Shown one piece after another: positions 43,661 to 52,671 of a DNA stretch of 64,000 nucleotides. The notes beneath the pieces were generated by a model. The model worked only from the letters and a program-made list of their open reading frames with translations, did no database searches and was not told where the DNA came from. Positions within the stretch are counted from its first letter, which is position 1; each line of letters starts with the position of its first letter. A program made the position numbers and the translations under genes. Source of the stretch: an uncultured Aquabacterium sp. (GTDB taxonomy: Bacteria; Pseudomonadota; Gammaproteobacteria; Burkholderiales; Burkholderiaceae_C); assembly GCF_947366995.1 (NCBI RefSeq), contig NZ_CANBCC010000005.1, forward strand, positions 34,778 through 98,777. The letters run 5' to 3'.

Positions 43661-43996
43661 ATGAAGCAGATTGAAGTCTCGATCATGGGGCAGAGCTATC
43701 TGCTCGGCTGCCCGGACGGCGGCGAAGAACGCCTGCGACAGGCCGTGACCCAGGTCGACCGCGAGATGTGCGCCATCCGCGACAGCGGCAAGCTCAAGGC
43801 CCGCGAGCGCATCGCCGTGCTGGCGGCGCTGAACCTTGCCTATGTGCTGACCGACCGGCCCGCTGCCCCCGCGGTCGCGCCGGCTTCTGGCGAGGGCGCG
43901 GCGCCTCAGGCCGCGGGGTTGCCTCCCCCCGAGTACATCGACAACCTGATTCAGCGCCTCGACCACGCGCTCGACAACGACGGTCACCTCATCTGA
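43661..43996 (+). CDS. zapA: Cell division protein ZapA
   Basis: A 111-residue ZapA-family protein that promotes FtsZ bundling at the division site. QIEVSIMGQSYLLGCPDG at the N-terminus and the helix KLKARERIAVLAALNLAYVL are family hallmarks. The insertion PAAPAVAPASGEGAAPQAAG before the last helix is Ala/Pro-rich. The gene is followed by 6S RNA, a conserved arrangement. Confidence 0.92.
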   Translation: MKQIEVSIMGQSYLLGCPDGGEERLRQAVTQVDREMCAIRDSGKLKARERIAVLAALNLAYVLTDRPAAPAVAPASGEGAAPQAAGLPPPEYIDNLIQRLDHALDNDGHLI

Positions 43997-44082
43997 AACG
44001 GGCTGTCAAGCATCGTGCGATGAAACCCCGTGCCGTGGTGCTTTTGCACGGGCGCATGCGGCGGCAACGCTTAGAATGAAAT

Positions 44083-44260
44083 CGTTCGTCGCGTTCGTGG
44101 TTGCTTTTATTTCCTTGAACCGATGCTCTTGGAGCCAGGGCTTGGAACATTGCAGCGCAGGTGTGATCGTCTCGCGTCAGATGAACCCGAAGTGCTGCTG
44201 ACCTCGCCCACCTGAATCCCCCTGGGTTCAGGAATGCGGCAACCAGTCTGCGACGGACCC
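44083..44260 (+). ncRNA. ssrS: 6S RNA
   Basis: The region directly downstream of zapA is non-coding and folds as a long interrupted hairpin. The 5' arm TCGTCGCGTTCGTGGTTG pairs with the 3' arm CAACCAGTCTGCGACGG (TGGTTG/CAACCA and CGTCGC/GCGACG). The 3' part has the hairpin CCTGAATCC / GGGTTCAGG, equivalent to the small 3' hairpin of E. coli 6S RNA. A -10 box (TTAGAAT, 44071-44077) precedes the 5' end by 6 bases. Length near 178 is normal. 6S RNA binds sigma-70 RNA polymerase in stationary phase. End positions are estimates. Confidence 0.8.
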
Positions 44261-44269
44261 TTACATCAC

Positions 44270-44306
44270 AACGGCCAGTCACCTCTCGGTGAACTGGCCG
44301 TTTTCT
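44270..44306 (+). terminator. Strong intrinsic terminator after 6S RNA
   Basis: AACGGCCAGT-CACC-TCTC-GGTG-A-ACTGGCCGTT makes a 14-bp hairpin with one bulge, followed by TTCTT. It begins about 10 bases after the 6S RNA closing stem. Confidence 0.9.
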
Positions 44307-44344
44307 TAGGCGCGGTGCGGTGCCGCACACGACCGCCCGGCGGC

Positions 44345-45337
44345 TCAGGTGACCGGCACGAACTGGATGCTCGCCAGCGCGATGCGATTGCCACCCTTCT
44401 CGCGTGCGCTGGACAGCGCGCGGTCAGCGCTGCGCATCAGTTCGTCGACCACGCCGGCGGTGTGCGGGAAGCTCGAGATGCCCAGCGACACGGTGAAGGG
44501 AATCTGCTGGCCGTTGTAGGCCACGATGTGCTGCGCACACTGGCGCCGCAACTGTTCCATGCGGGAATGTGCCGTGGCGAGCCCGACGCCCGACAGCAGC
44601 ACGATGAAACGGTCCCCGCCCAGTCGGCACGGCGAATCCATTGCACGGGTGCCGGCGCGCAGCAGCCGGCCGAGGGACTCGACCACGCGCTCGCAGGCTT
44701 CTGCCCCATGCAGGCGCAGGATCTCTTCGAGGTTGTCGATGGCCACGGCCACCAGCGCGAACTCGCGTTGCTCGCGGCTTGACAGGTCGGCCTCGCGGCG
44801 CAGCTGCTCTTCGAAGTGGGCGCGGTGATACAGGCCCGAGACGGAGTCGCGCACCTGGTTGTCCTGCACATCGCGGCGCAGGGCGTCATTGGCCTTCTGC
44901 TGCTCTTCGAGCTGGGCCAGCGCGGTCTGCAGTTGCGCGTCCTTGCGGCGCTGCTCGGTCAGGTCTTGCCACACGGACAGCAGGCGGGGCCCCTGCGGGG
45001 TGGAGGCAATCTGCCGCCAGGCCACGAAGTCGCGGCGCTCACCGCCCAACTCCAGCCGGTGCTCGGCCCGTACGCCTGCGGTCTGGGCCACGGCCTGTTG
45101 ATCGGCGGCCCGCAAGGCCACGGCCTGCCCCGCATCGAACAACTCGGCGTCTGCGGCCCCCACCCATTGCTGACCGGGCTGGAGCAGCAGCCGCGCGGCC
45201 GCTTCGTTGGCCCGCTCGTAGCGGCCCGAGGTCGGGTCCTTGATCAGCGCCCCATGACCCATCTGGTCCAGGGCCTGGAACAGGGCGTCGACGAGGTCGC
45301 CACCGGTCCTCTCTCCGGTTGCTGGGGAATCGGCCAT
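44345..45337 (-). CDS. PAS-GGDEF domain protein with degenerate active site
   Basis: A 330-residue protein. The N-terminal PAS-like sensor begins near residue 20 (LFQALDQMGHGALIKDPTSGRYERANEAAARLLL) and ends at LSVWQDLTEQRRKD. A coiled-coil linker follows (LQTALAQLEEQQKANDALRRDVQ), then a GGDEF domain from about residue 170 (DSVSGLYHRAHFEEQL). The active-site motif reads GGDRF at residues 240-244, with Arg in place of the metal/GTP-contacting Glu. Diguanylate cyclase activity is therefore doubtful; a GTP- or c-di-GMP-binding or scaffolding role is possible. It is divergent from the neighbouring dehydrogenase gene. Confidence 0.85.
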   Translation of the reverse strand: MADSPATGERTGGDLVDALFQALDQMGHGALIKDPTSGRYERANEAAARLLLQPGQQWVGAADAELFDAGQAVALRAADQQAVAQTAGVRAEHRLELGGERRDFVAWRQIASTPQGPRLLSVWQDLTEQRRKDAQLQTALAQLEEQQKANDALRRDVQDNQVRDSVSGLYHRAHFEEQLRREADLSSREQREFALVAVAIDNLEEILRLHGAEACERVVESLGRLLRAGTRAMDSPCRLGGDRFIVLLSGVGLATAHSRMEQLRRQCAQHIVAYNGQQIPFTVSLGISSFPHTAGVVDELMRSADRALSSAREKGGNRIALASIQFVPVT

Positions 45338-45409
45338 GGTGTGTTGCAGGGGAGAAGTCGTTATTGGAATGAACGGGCGCCAGGCGGCACGCCATGGACG
45401 GGGGGTCCG

Positions 45410-45423
45410 GGCGAATGTTCGCC
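45410..45423. repeat. 14-bp palindrome in the divergent intergenic region
   Basis: GGCGAA-TG-TTCGCC is a perfect inverted repeat midway between the GGDEF gene and the dehydrogenase gene. It could be an operator; no specific regulator is recognised. Confidence 0.3.
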
Positions 45424-45596
45424 GAAAAGGACCCGCGACGCCGCCCTTCAAACATGGGATGAAAGGCGACTTTACCCCTCCCTCGCGGTATTTTTCACAC
45501 TCCGCAGGACGGGGGTGTCCGCAGATTACAACCGTGCTCAAGCCCTTGGGGCGACCAGGGGCTGGGTCAGAATCGTGGCTTTGGCCTTTGTCTTCT

Positions 45597-46484
45597 ATGA
45601 ACACCCACATCTGCCTGCTGGGGTGCGGCCTCATGGGCGCGCCCATGGCCCGCCGTCTGCTTGCCGCGGGATATCCCCTGACCGTCTGGAACCGCACGCG
45701 CCTCAAGGCCGACGCACTGGTCGAGGCGGGCGCGCAGGTCGCCGACACGCCGGCCGAAGCCGCGGCCCGGGCCGACATCGTGATCACGATGCTGGAGCAT
45801 GGCGGGGTGGTGCAGAGCGTGCTGTTCGACGGGCCCGATGCGGCCGTGCACGGCCTGCGCGCCGGCGCCCTGGTGATCGACATGAGCTCGATCCTGCCCG
45901 AGCAGGCGCAGGCCCATGCCTCACGCCTGGTGGTGGCGGGCGCGGCCGCGCTTGATGCGCCCGTGTCAGGTGGCACGCTGGGCGCCGAGGCCGGCACGCT
46001 GGCGATCATGGCCGGTGGCGATGAGGCGGCCTTCGCACGCGCCCGGCCCGTGCTGGAGGCCATGGGCCGGCCGGTGCACGTGGGGCCGGCCGGGTCCGGC
46101 CAGTTGGCCAAGCTGGCGAACCAGATGATCGTGGGCATCACCATCGGCGCCGTGGCCGAAGCGCTGCTGCTAGCGGAACGCGGGGGCGCCGATCCGGCCA
46201 AGGTGAGAGAAGCCATGCGCGGGGGCTTCGCCGACAGCCGCATTCTGGAGGTGCATGGCCAGCGCATGGTGGAGGGCGACTTCGCCAAGCGCGGGTCGAT
46301 GGCGATCCAGCTCAAGGACCTCAACAACGCGCTGCACGCGGGTGCCCGGCTGGGTTTCGAAGGACCGATCACCCGCCTGCTGGCCACGCTGTACCAGCAG
46401 GGGGTGGACCATGGGCTGGCCGAGCTGGACCAGTCGGCCCTGTTCAAAGAACTGCAGGCACGCCAGCAGTCGGGCGGCGCCTGA
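45597..46484 (+). CDS. Beta-hydroxyacid dehydrogenase family NAD(P)-dependent oxidoreductase
   Basis: A 295-residue 3-hydroxyisobutyrate/tartronate-semialdehyde reductase-like enzyme. N-terminal Rossmann motif LLGCGLMGAPMARRLL, substrate-binding DAPVSGGTLGAEAGTLAIMAGG, and the catalytic lysine in GQLAKLANQMIVG. The substrate is not identifiable: the family includes 3-hydroxyisobutyrate, tartronate semialdehyde and succinic semialdehyde reductases. No degradative genes are adjacent. Its start is ATG 45597; no Shine-Dalgarno stands out. Confidence 0.9.
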   Translation: MNTHICLLGCGLMGAPMARRLLAAGYPLTVWNRTRLKADALVEAGAQVADTPAEAAARADIVITMLEHGGVVQSVLFDGPDAAVHGLRAGALVIDMSSILPEQAQAHASRLVVAGAAALDAPVSGGTLGAEAGTLAIMAGGDEAAFARARPVLEAMGRPVHVGPAGSGQLAKLANQMIVGITIGAVAEALLLAERGGADPAKVREAMRGGFADSRILEVHGQRMVEGDFAKRGSMAIQLKDLNNALHAGARLGFEGPITRLLATLYQQGVDHGLAELDQSALFKELQARQQSGGA

Positions 46485-46521
46485 TGGCGACCCCTGAGGT
46501 TTTTGCTAGACTTTGCAGCAC

Positions 46522-46597
<76 letters not shown>

Positions 46598-46663
46598 TCT
46601 CGTGCACCATCCTTGAAGATCAGGCGGCGTAGCGGGCACCACGAGGACCTCACCCTCGCATCG

Positions 46664-47224
46664 TCAGCGTAGGGGTCGACTCAGGTAACTCGAGCCCGCG
46701 AGGCCGAACCGCCAGGGCACGGCCACCGCCTTCGAGATGCCGATGCGGGCGCCGCTGCCGATGGGATGGAGTTGGTCCGCCATGAGCAGCTCGAACGGCG
46801 GCGCGTCCAGCGGCAGCCCGTTCATGCCGCCATGCACCGCGAGGGCCTGGCACAGGCGCCCGGGGCCGGCACACAGCAGATGGGCTTCCTGCAGCCCACG
46901 GCGATCGCGCATGGTGTCCACCCCCCGCTCGGGCAGGATCGCCCGGATGAGGACGGCCGCACCGTGGCCGGCCGGACCGCACACGAAGTTCAGACACCAG
47001 TGGAGGCCATAGGTGCGGTACACGTAAGCCCGCCCGGGCTCGCCGAACATGGCCGCGTTGCGCAAGGTGGGGCCGTTGAAGCTGTGAGACGCGGGATCGT
47101 CCGCCTCGTAGGCCTCGGTTTCGATGATCAGGCCGCCCACGCCGTCGATCCTCAGCGTGGTGCCGATGAGGGCGTACGCCACGTCGGGCGCGGCCGCCGA
47201 GAAATCGATGCCAGCCAGGTGCAT
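46664..47224 (-). CDS. DNA-3-methyladenine glycosylase (AAG/MPG family)
   Basis: A 186-residue alkyladenine DNA glycosylase that removes alkylated or deaminated bases by flipping. Characteristic regions: LIIETEAYEADDPASHSFNGPTLRN (catalytic Glu in ETEAY), MFGEPGRAYVYRTYGLHWCLNFV, GPGRLCQAL and GARIGISKAVAVPWRFG. Length matches the bacterial family. ATG 47224 is used; an upstream in-frame TTG exists. Confidence 0.93.
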   Translation of the reverse strand: MHLAGIDFSAAAPDVAYALIGTTLRIDGVGGLIIETEAYEADDPASHSFNGPTLRNAAMFGEPGRAYVYRTYGLHWCLNFVCGPAGHGAAVLIRAILPERGVDTMRDRRGLQEAHLLCAGPGRLCQALAVHGGMNGLPLDAPPFELLMADQLHPIGSGARIGISKAVAVPWRFGLAGSSYLSRPLR

Positions 47225-47358
47225 GAGCAAAGCGCGCTTGGGGAGGATGGGCTGGGCACAAGGTAGCGCGAGTCACCGCTCACGGTGATGACCATGACGG
47301 TCAGGAGGTTACGACCTCGCGATTTCGCCATCCAAGTGGATGGCATCAACATGAGCCC

Positions 47359-47778
47359 GTGCCTGCCCTCACCCCTTCCGCCGCAGCCTCTCGCCCTTCC
47401 GACGAGAAGATCACCATCAATGTCGGCCTGGTGGATCTTGGCCAGATCGATCTGCTCGTTCAGGAAGGCTTCTATGCCAACCGGACCGACCTGATTCGCA
47501 CGGCGATCCGCAACCAGCTGGCGGTACACGCCGAGGTGGTCAGGCAGGCGGTGGCCAGGCGAACGCTCGTGCTCGGCATCCATCACTTCGGCGTGGCGCA
47601 ACTGCAGGCCGTGCAGGCCGCTGGCGAAAAGCTCGAGATCCGCGTGCTGGGCCTGGCTGTGATCGCCCCCGATGTGACGCCCGAACTCGCCCTCGCGGCG
47701 ATCGACTCTGTGACCGTTCTGGGTGCGCTGCAGGCCAGCGCCCCGGTCAAGCAGGCGCTGTCCAGCCGCATGCGCTGA
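47359..47778 (+). CDS. CopG-like ribbon-helix-helix regulator
   Basis: A 139-residue protein with an N-terminal ribbon-helix-helix pattern (KITINVGLVDLGQIDLLVQEGFYANRTDLIRTAIRNQL, residues about 17-54). The second half (LGIHHFGVAQLQAVQAAGEKLEIRVLGL, then PELALAAIDSVTVLGAL) is not assigned. The start is GTG 47359. The esterase gene follows 33 bases later, so it probably regulates that operon; this pairing recurs in Burkholderiales. Confidence 0.75.
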   Translation: MPALTPSAAASRPSDEKITINVGLVDLGQIDLLVQEGFYANRTDLIRTAIRNQLAVHAEVVRQAVARRTLVLGIHHFGVAQLQAVQAAGEKLEIRVLGLAVIAPDVTPELALAAIDSVTVLGALQASAPVKQALSSRMR

Positions 47779-47811
47779 AGTGTCCTCCCCTCCTTCCTGC
47801 GAAAGCACCTC

Positions 47812-49023
47812 ATGAATCCCTTGTTTCAGAAACTGATGGGCCAGGCGGCCCGCCTCACCAGCCGGGGCGATCTGCAACGCGCCACGGCGGCCATCCAGGA
47901 GGCCCTCGGCGCCGCGGCCTTTCGCGCGCCTGGCCAACGCGCCGCGCACGACGCATCGGCCAACGACGCTGTGATCGACGTCCAGGCGCGCGAAGTACCG
48001 GCGTCTGCCAAGCCGGTGGCCACGGCAACGGCCGCTTCGCGCAGCCCGGCACGCCCACCAGAGGCCGCACCCGCGGTGCCTGCCGAGGGGGAGGTGCTTC
48101 GCGGCACCTACGCCGGCTCAACCGGCCAACGCGACTGGCGACTGTATGTGCCGCCCGGAGACACCGCGGCGCCGCGGCCGCTGGTGGTGATGCTGCATGG
48201 CTGCACGCAGGACCCCGACGACTTCGCGGCCGGCACGGCGATGGACGAGGCCGCGCGCGCGCAGGGCTTCTACGTGCTGTATCCCGCGCAGGCCCAGAGC
48301 GCGAATCCCCAGCGCTGCTGGAACTGGTTCAAGCACAATCACCAGCAACGCGGCAAGGGCGAGCCGGCCTTGCTGGCCGGCATGACGCACGATGTGATGG
48401 CCCGACACGCCATCGATCCGCGCCGGGTCTATGTGGCCGGCCTGTCTGCCGGCGGCGCGATGGCCGCCATTCTGGGTGAGGCCTACCCCGATCTGTATGC
48501 GGCCGTCGGCGTGCATTCCGGTCTGGCGGCGGGCGCAGCCGACGACCTGCCTTCGGCGCTCGCCGCCATGAAGGGCGATGCGGCGAACGGCCCGTTGTCG
48601 CATGGCCTGGCGGACCTGCCGGGTCTGGAGACCTTCGCCCAAGGCCTTGCACCGAAAAAGAAGCGCGCGCCCCGGGCCGCCGGCCGGCGCACGCCCACCA
48701 TCGTCTTCCACGGCGACCGGGACAAGACCGTGCACCCGGTCAATGGGGAGCACATTGTGGCCGCCTGCACCCAGCCCGCTGCCAACGACGAGGCCGCGTG
48801 CACCTCGGAGGAATGCGTGCGCAGCCCCAACGGCCGCGCGTACACGCGGCGGCTGCACGCGGATGCCGCAGGCCGCCCGCTGGCCGAGCACTGGGTCGTG
48901 CACGGCGCTGGGCACGCGTGGTCCGGCGGCAGTGCGCGGGGGTCGTACACCGATGCGGGCGGCCCGGATGCCAGCACCGAGATGCTGCGGTTCTTCTCGG
49001 GGCACGCCCTGCCGGAGCGGTAA
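47812..49023 (+). CDS. PHB depolymerase-family esterase
   Basis: A 403-residue alpha/beta hydrolase of the LpqC/PHB depolymerase family. Catalytic domain from about residue 95: PLVVMLHGCTQDPDDFAAGT (oxyanion hole), nucleophile in YVAGLSAGGAMAAIL, HGDRDKTVHPVN (Asp), and HGAGHAWSGGS (His). The N-terminal about 90 residues are Ala-rich and not signal-like. Activity against polyhydroxybutyrate is not proven by family membership; many members are feruloyl or other esterases. It follows a CopG-like regulator and ends 3 bases from the convergent efflux accessory gene. Confidence 0.85.
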   Translation: MNPLFQKLMGQAARLTSRGDLQRATAAIQEALGAAAFRAPGQRAAHDASANDAVIDVQAREVPASAKPVATATAASRSPARPPEAAPAVPAEGEVLRGTYAGSTGQRDWRLYVPPGDTAAPRPLVVMLHGCTQDPDDFAAGTAMDEAARAQGFYVLYPAQAQSANPQRCWNWFKHNHQQRGKGEPALLAGMTHDVMARHAIDPRRVYVAGLSAGGAMAAILGEAYPDLYAAVGVHSGLAAGAADDLPSALAAMKGDAANGPLSHGLADLPGLETFAQGLAPKKKRAPRAAGRRTPTIVFHGDRDKTVHPVNGEHIVAACTQPAANDEAACTSEECVRSPNGRAYTRRLHADAAGRPLAEHWVVHGAGHAWSGGSARGSYTDAGGPDASTEMLRFFSGHALPER

Positions 49024-49026
49024 CGC

Positions 49027-49530
49027 TCAGTGCTTGTGCGTGCCGTGGGCGCCGTGCCCGGCATGGTCGTGGCCGTGGTCATGCACGTGCTGTGCCGCCG
49101 GCGCGGCATACGGTGTGAAGCGGGCCTGGGCGGCAGGCAAGCCCTTCGGGGTCACCGACACGATCGCCTTCAGTGTGGCCCCCGGCTGGTAGGCCCCCTC
49201 GCCCTTGAGCAGGTTGTCGCCCGCCGGCACGAGCTTCACCTGCGTCTTCCTGCCCTGTGCCAGCAGCGTCACGGTGCCCGAGGCGCCCGCGCTCGGCACG
49301 GCGTTGCCGCCATGGTCGGTCAGGTAGACGGCGACCGGCAGCGCGGCACCCCTGGCGTCCATCGGCGCCAGCACCAGTTCGTAGTGCAATGAACCGGCCG
49401 CACGCAGCTGGCCGCCATGCGGCGCCTTCATGCGATCCAGCGTGGCATCGTCATGGGCCAAAGCGGCTTGGGCCGCCAGCAGCATCGAGGCGGCCAGCAG
49501 GCACGAACGAATCAGTGAAGTCATGGTCAT
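49027..49530 (-). CDS. Periplasmic protein with a His-rich C-terminus, last gene of metal-efflux operon 2
   Basis: A 167-residue protein with a signal peptide (LIRSCLLAASMLLAAQAALA, cleavage after ALA) and a mature N-terminus HDDATLDRMKAPHGGQ. A beta-rich middle follows (LHYELVLAPMDARGAALPVAVYLTDHGG), and the tail HVHDHGHDHAGHGAHGTHKH is likely to bind metal. The family is not recognised; the fold resembles small periplasmic copper- or metal-handling proteins. AAAGGA upstream of ATG 49530 supports the start. It lies 27 bases after the RND pump stop and is probably co-transcribed. A short hairpin overlaps the stop codons of this gene and the convergent esterase. Confidence 0.75.
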   Translation of the reverse strand: MTMTSLIRSCLLAASMLLAAQAALAHDDATLDRMKAPHGGQLRAAGSLHYELVLAPMDARGAALPVAVYLTDHGGNAVPSAGASGTVTLLAQGRKTQVKLVPAGDNLLKGEGAYQPGATLKAIVSVTPKGLPAAQARFTPYAAPAAQHVHDHGHDHAGHGAHGTHKH

Positions 49531-49557
49531 GGTCCTTTCTCTCTCAGGTTCAGGAAG

Positions 49558-52500
49558 TCAGAAACGTTCGCCCGTGCGGACTTCCACCAGACGGCGCGTG
49601 GCCGCCTCACCCCAGCGGCGGTACATCACCGGGGTCAACAGGGTGTCGAGCAGGGTCGAGCTGATGAGTCCGCCGAAGATGACCACCGCCACCGGGTGCA
49701 GCACCTCCTTGCCCGGGGCATCGGCCGCCAGCAGCAGCGGCACCAGCGCAAAGGCGGCCACCAGTGCGGTCATGAGCACCGGCGTGAGGCGTTCGAGCGA
49801 ACCGCGCACCACCATCGCATCCCCGAAGCGCTCGCCTTCGTATGCGCACAGGTTGATGTAGTGGCTGATCTTGAGGATGCCGTTGCGGGTCGCGATGCCG
49901 GCCAGGGTCACGAAGCCCACAAGCGCGGCCACCGACAGCGGCTGCCCCGCCACGGCCAGCGCGATGACGCTGCCCACCAGCGCCAGCGGGATGTTCCCCA
50001 TGATGATGAGTGCCAGCACCGTGGAGCGATAGCGCCCGTACAGCACGATGAACACGAGCGTCAGCGACACCGAGGCCAGCAAGGCGATGAGCCGCGCCGC
50101 CTGTTCCTGCGCCTGGAACTGCCCCTCGAGCGCCGTGAAGTAGCCCGTGGGCAGCGCGGTGTCGGCCACGGTGCGGCGGATGTCGGCCACCACATCCGAC
50201 AGCGCGCGCCCTTCGGCGTTGGCCGACAGCACGATGCGACGGCGCCCGTTCTCGCGGCCGATCTGGTTGGGGCCGTCGCCCTCTTCCACCGACGCCAGCC
50301 GGGACAGCGGCACCGGCCCGCGCGGCGTGGGCACCAGCAACTGGCGCAGGGCCTCCGGCTCACGCGCCGCATCCGACAGCCGCACCACCAGGTCGATGCG
50401 GCGCGGGCCATCGATCACCTGAGTGATGCGCTCGCCTTCGATGAGCTGCTGCAAGCTGCGCAGCACCGCACCGGGCGCCACCCCGTACTGCGCCACCGCG
50501 TCGTAGTCCAGCCGGATCTTGAGCTGCGGGATCAGCACCTGCTTCTCGATCTGGAGGTCGGCCACACCCGGCACCGCGGCCAGCCGGGCTCGCAGTTGCT
50601 CGGCCGTGGCACGCAGGGTATCGAGGTCATCGCCATAGACCTTGAGCGCGATCTGCGCCCGTACACCCGACAGCAGGTGATCCAGCCGATGCGAGATCGG
50701 CTGACCGATGCTCACCGACGCCGGCAGCACCGCCAGCCGCGCGCGCAGGTCTTCGATGACGGCCTCGCGCGGGCGATCGGACGGCCTCAGGTCGACGTCC
50801 ATCTCGGTGTAGTGCACGCCCTCGGCATGCTCGTCGAGCTCGGCCCGGCCAGTGCGACGGCCCACCTTGTGCACCTCCGGCACCTGCCTGGCCATCTGTT
50901 CGGCCAGCGCCGCAATGCGGGCCGACTCCTCGAGTGAGGTGCCGGGGTTGAGCAGCACGTTGACCGTCAGCGTGCCCTCGTTGAACGGCGGCAGAAAGCT
51001 GCGCGGAAACTGCGTTGCCGCCAGCGCCGCGAGCGCCACCGCCGCCACGGCCACGCCGAGCAGCGCCCTCGCGTGCCGGAACGACCAACCCAACAGGCGC
51101 GTGTCCCAGACCTTGAGGCGCCGCACCAGCGGGCTGTCGCCATGGTCCAGCCGCTTGAGCCGCGGCAGCAGCCAGTAGCACAGCACCGGCGTGACGGTGG
51201 TGGCCACCAGCATGCTGGCCAGGATGGACACGATGTAGGCCACGCCCAGCGGCGTGAACAGCCTCCCTTCGATGCCCGGCAACGCGAACAGGGGGATGAA
51301 GACGAGCACCACGATCAGGGTCGCGTACACGACGCCCGATCGCACCTCGCGGGAGGCATCGGCCACCACCTCCATGATGGGTCGTGGCTCGGCCAGCGCG
51401 CGGTTCTCCTTCAGCCGCCGCAGCACGTTCTCCACGTCCACCACGGCGTCGTCGACCAGCTCGCCGATCGCGATGGCCAGGCCACCCAGCGTCATCGTGT
51501 TGATCGACAGGTCGAACCAGCGGAACACCACGGCCGTGGTCAGCAGCGAGAGCGGAATGGCCGTCAGCGAGATCAGCGTGGTGCGCATGTTCAGCAGGAA
51601 GGCGAACAGCACGATGCCGACCATGATGGCGCCATCCCGCAGGGCCTCGACCACGTTGCCGATGGACCGCTCGATGAAATCGGCCTGACGGAACAGGAAG
51701 GCTGGGGCATCGATGCCGGCGGGGCGGCTGCGTGCCAGCTCCTCCATGGCGCGCTCGACCTCGCGGGTGAGCTTCACGCTGTCGGCCGTGGGCTGCTTCT
51801 GCACCGACATGATGACCGCCGGACGGCCGTTGTAGCCACCATCACCGCGGCGCACGGCGGGCGCCTCCAGCACCCGCGCCACCTGCTGCAGCAGCACCGG
51901 CTGGCCATTGCGCACCGCCACCACAAGCTTGCGCAGGTGGTTGATATCGGTGGTGCGCCCGAGCTGGCGGATCAGCCATTCGCGGCCTTGTGCCTCCAGA
52001 AAGCCGCCACTGGTGTTGCTGCCGAAATCCTGCAGCGCGCGCTCGACCTCGTCGCGCTCGACGCCCAGCGCCTGCAACTGCACGGGGTCGATCTCGACAC
52101 GGAACTGCCGCACCTGCCCGCCGATCGTGATGACCTGCGCCACACCGGGCAGTGTCAGCAGGCGCGGGCGCACCACCGTGTCGGCGTAATCACGCACGAC
52201 CATCGGGCTGACCTGGCCCGGATCGGCGGGCAGCGCCAGCAGCAGCACCTCGCCCATGATGGACGAGATGGGCCCGAGTTGGGGCAGCACGCCGGGCGGC
52301 AGGTTCTCGCGCACGAGGTTGAGCCGTTCGTTGACCAACTGGCGGTTGCGCAGGATGTCGGTGCCCCAGTCGAACTCGACGTAGACCACCGACAGGCCCA
52401 CGCCCGACGTGGAGCGCACGCGGGTCACGCCCGGCATGCCGTTCATGCTGGCCTCGATCGGGAAGGTCACCAGTTGCTCGACCTCTTCGGGCGCCATGCC

Positions 52501-52662
52501 GCCGGCCTCGGTCATCAGCGTCACGGTGGGCTTGTTCAGGTCGGGAAACACATCGACCGGCATGCGCTGCACGCTGAAGGTCCCGTAGACGATCAGCAGC
52601 AGCGCCATGCCGGCGACGACCAGCCGCTGGCGCAGGCTCAGGTGGATGAGGAAATCGAACAT
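49558..52662 (-). CDS. Heavy-metal efflux RND pump (second system)
   Basis: A 1034-residue HME-RND transporter. The TM4 relay reads AIGELVDDAVVDVENVLRRL with Asp404, Asp405 and Glu411, a different subtype from the first pump. N-terminal landmarks: RMPVDVFPDLNKPTVTLMTEAGGMAPEE; porter regions include YVEFDWGTDILRNRQLVNERL. Twelve TM segments are predicted. Substrate is unassigned: the GELVDD form is neither the CzcA nor the CusA signature. ATG 52662 lies 10 bases after the adaptor stop. Confidence 0.92.
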   Translation of the reverse strand: MFDFLIHLSLRQRLVVAGMALLLIVYGTFSVQRMPVDVFPDLNKPTVTLMTEAGGMAPEEVEQLVTFPIEASMNGMPGVTRVRSTSGVGLSVVYVEFDWGTDILRNRQLVNERLNLVRENLPPGVLPQLGPISSIMGEVLLLALPADPGQVSPMVVRDYADTVVRPRLLTLPGVAQVITIGGQVRQFRVEIDPVQLQALGVERDEVERALQDFGSNTSGGFLEAQGREWLIRQLGRTTDINHLRKLVVAVRNGQPVLLQQVARVLEAPAVRRGDGGYNGRPAVIMSVQKQPTADSVKLTREVERAMEELARSRPAGIDAPAFLFRQADFIERSIGNVVEALRDGAIMVGIVLFAFLLNMRTTLISLTAIPLSLLTTAVVFRWFDLSINTMTLGGLAIAIGELVDDAVVDVENVLRRLKENRALAEPRPIMEVVADASREVRSGVVYATLIVVLVFIPLFALPGIEGRLFTPLGVAYIVSILASMLVATTVTPVLCYWLLPRLKRLDHGDSPLVRRLKVWDTRLLGWSFRHARALLGVAVAAVALAALAATQFPRSFLPPFNEGTLTVNVLLNPGTSLEESARIAALAEQMARQVPEVHKVGRRTGRAELDEHAEGVHYTEMDVDLRPSDRPREAVIEDLRARLAVLPASVSIGQPISHRLDHLLSGVRAQIALKVYGDDLDTLRATAEQLRARLAAVPGVADLQIEKQVLIPQLKIRLDYDAVAQYGVAPGAVLRSLQQLIEGERITQVIDGPRRIDLVVRLSDAAREPEALRQLLVPTPRGPVPLSRLASVEEGDGPNQIGRENGRRRIVLSANAEGRALSDVVADIRRTVADTALPTGYFTALEGQFQAQEQAARLIALLASVSLTLVFIVLYGRYRSTVLALIIMGNIPLALVGSVIALAVAGQPLSVAALVGFVTLAGIATRNGILKISHYINLCAYEGERFGDAMVVRGSLERLTPVLMTALVAAFALVPLLLAADAPGKEVLHPVAVVIFGGLISSTLLDTLLTPVMYRRWGEAATRRLVEVRTGERF

Positions 52663-52671
52663 GCGGACTCC

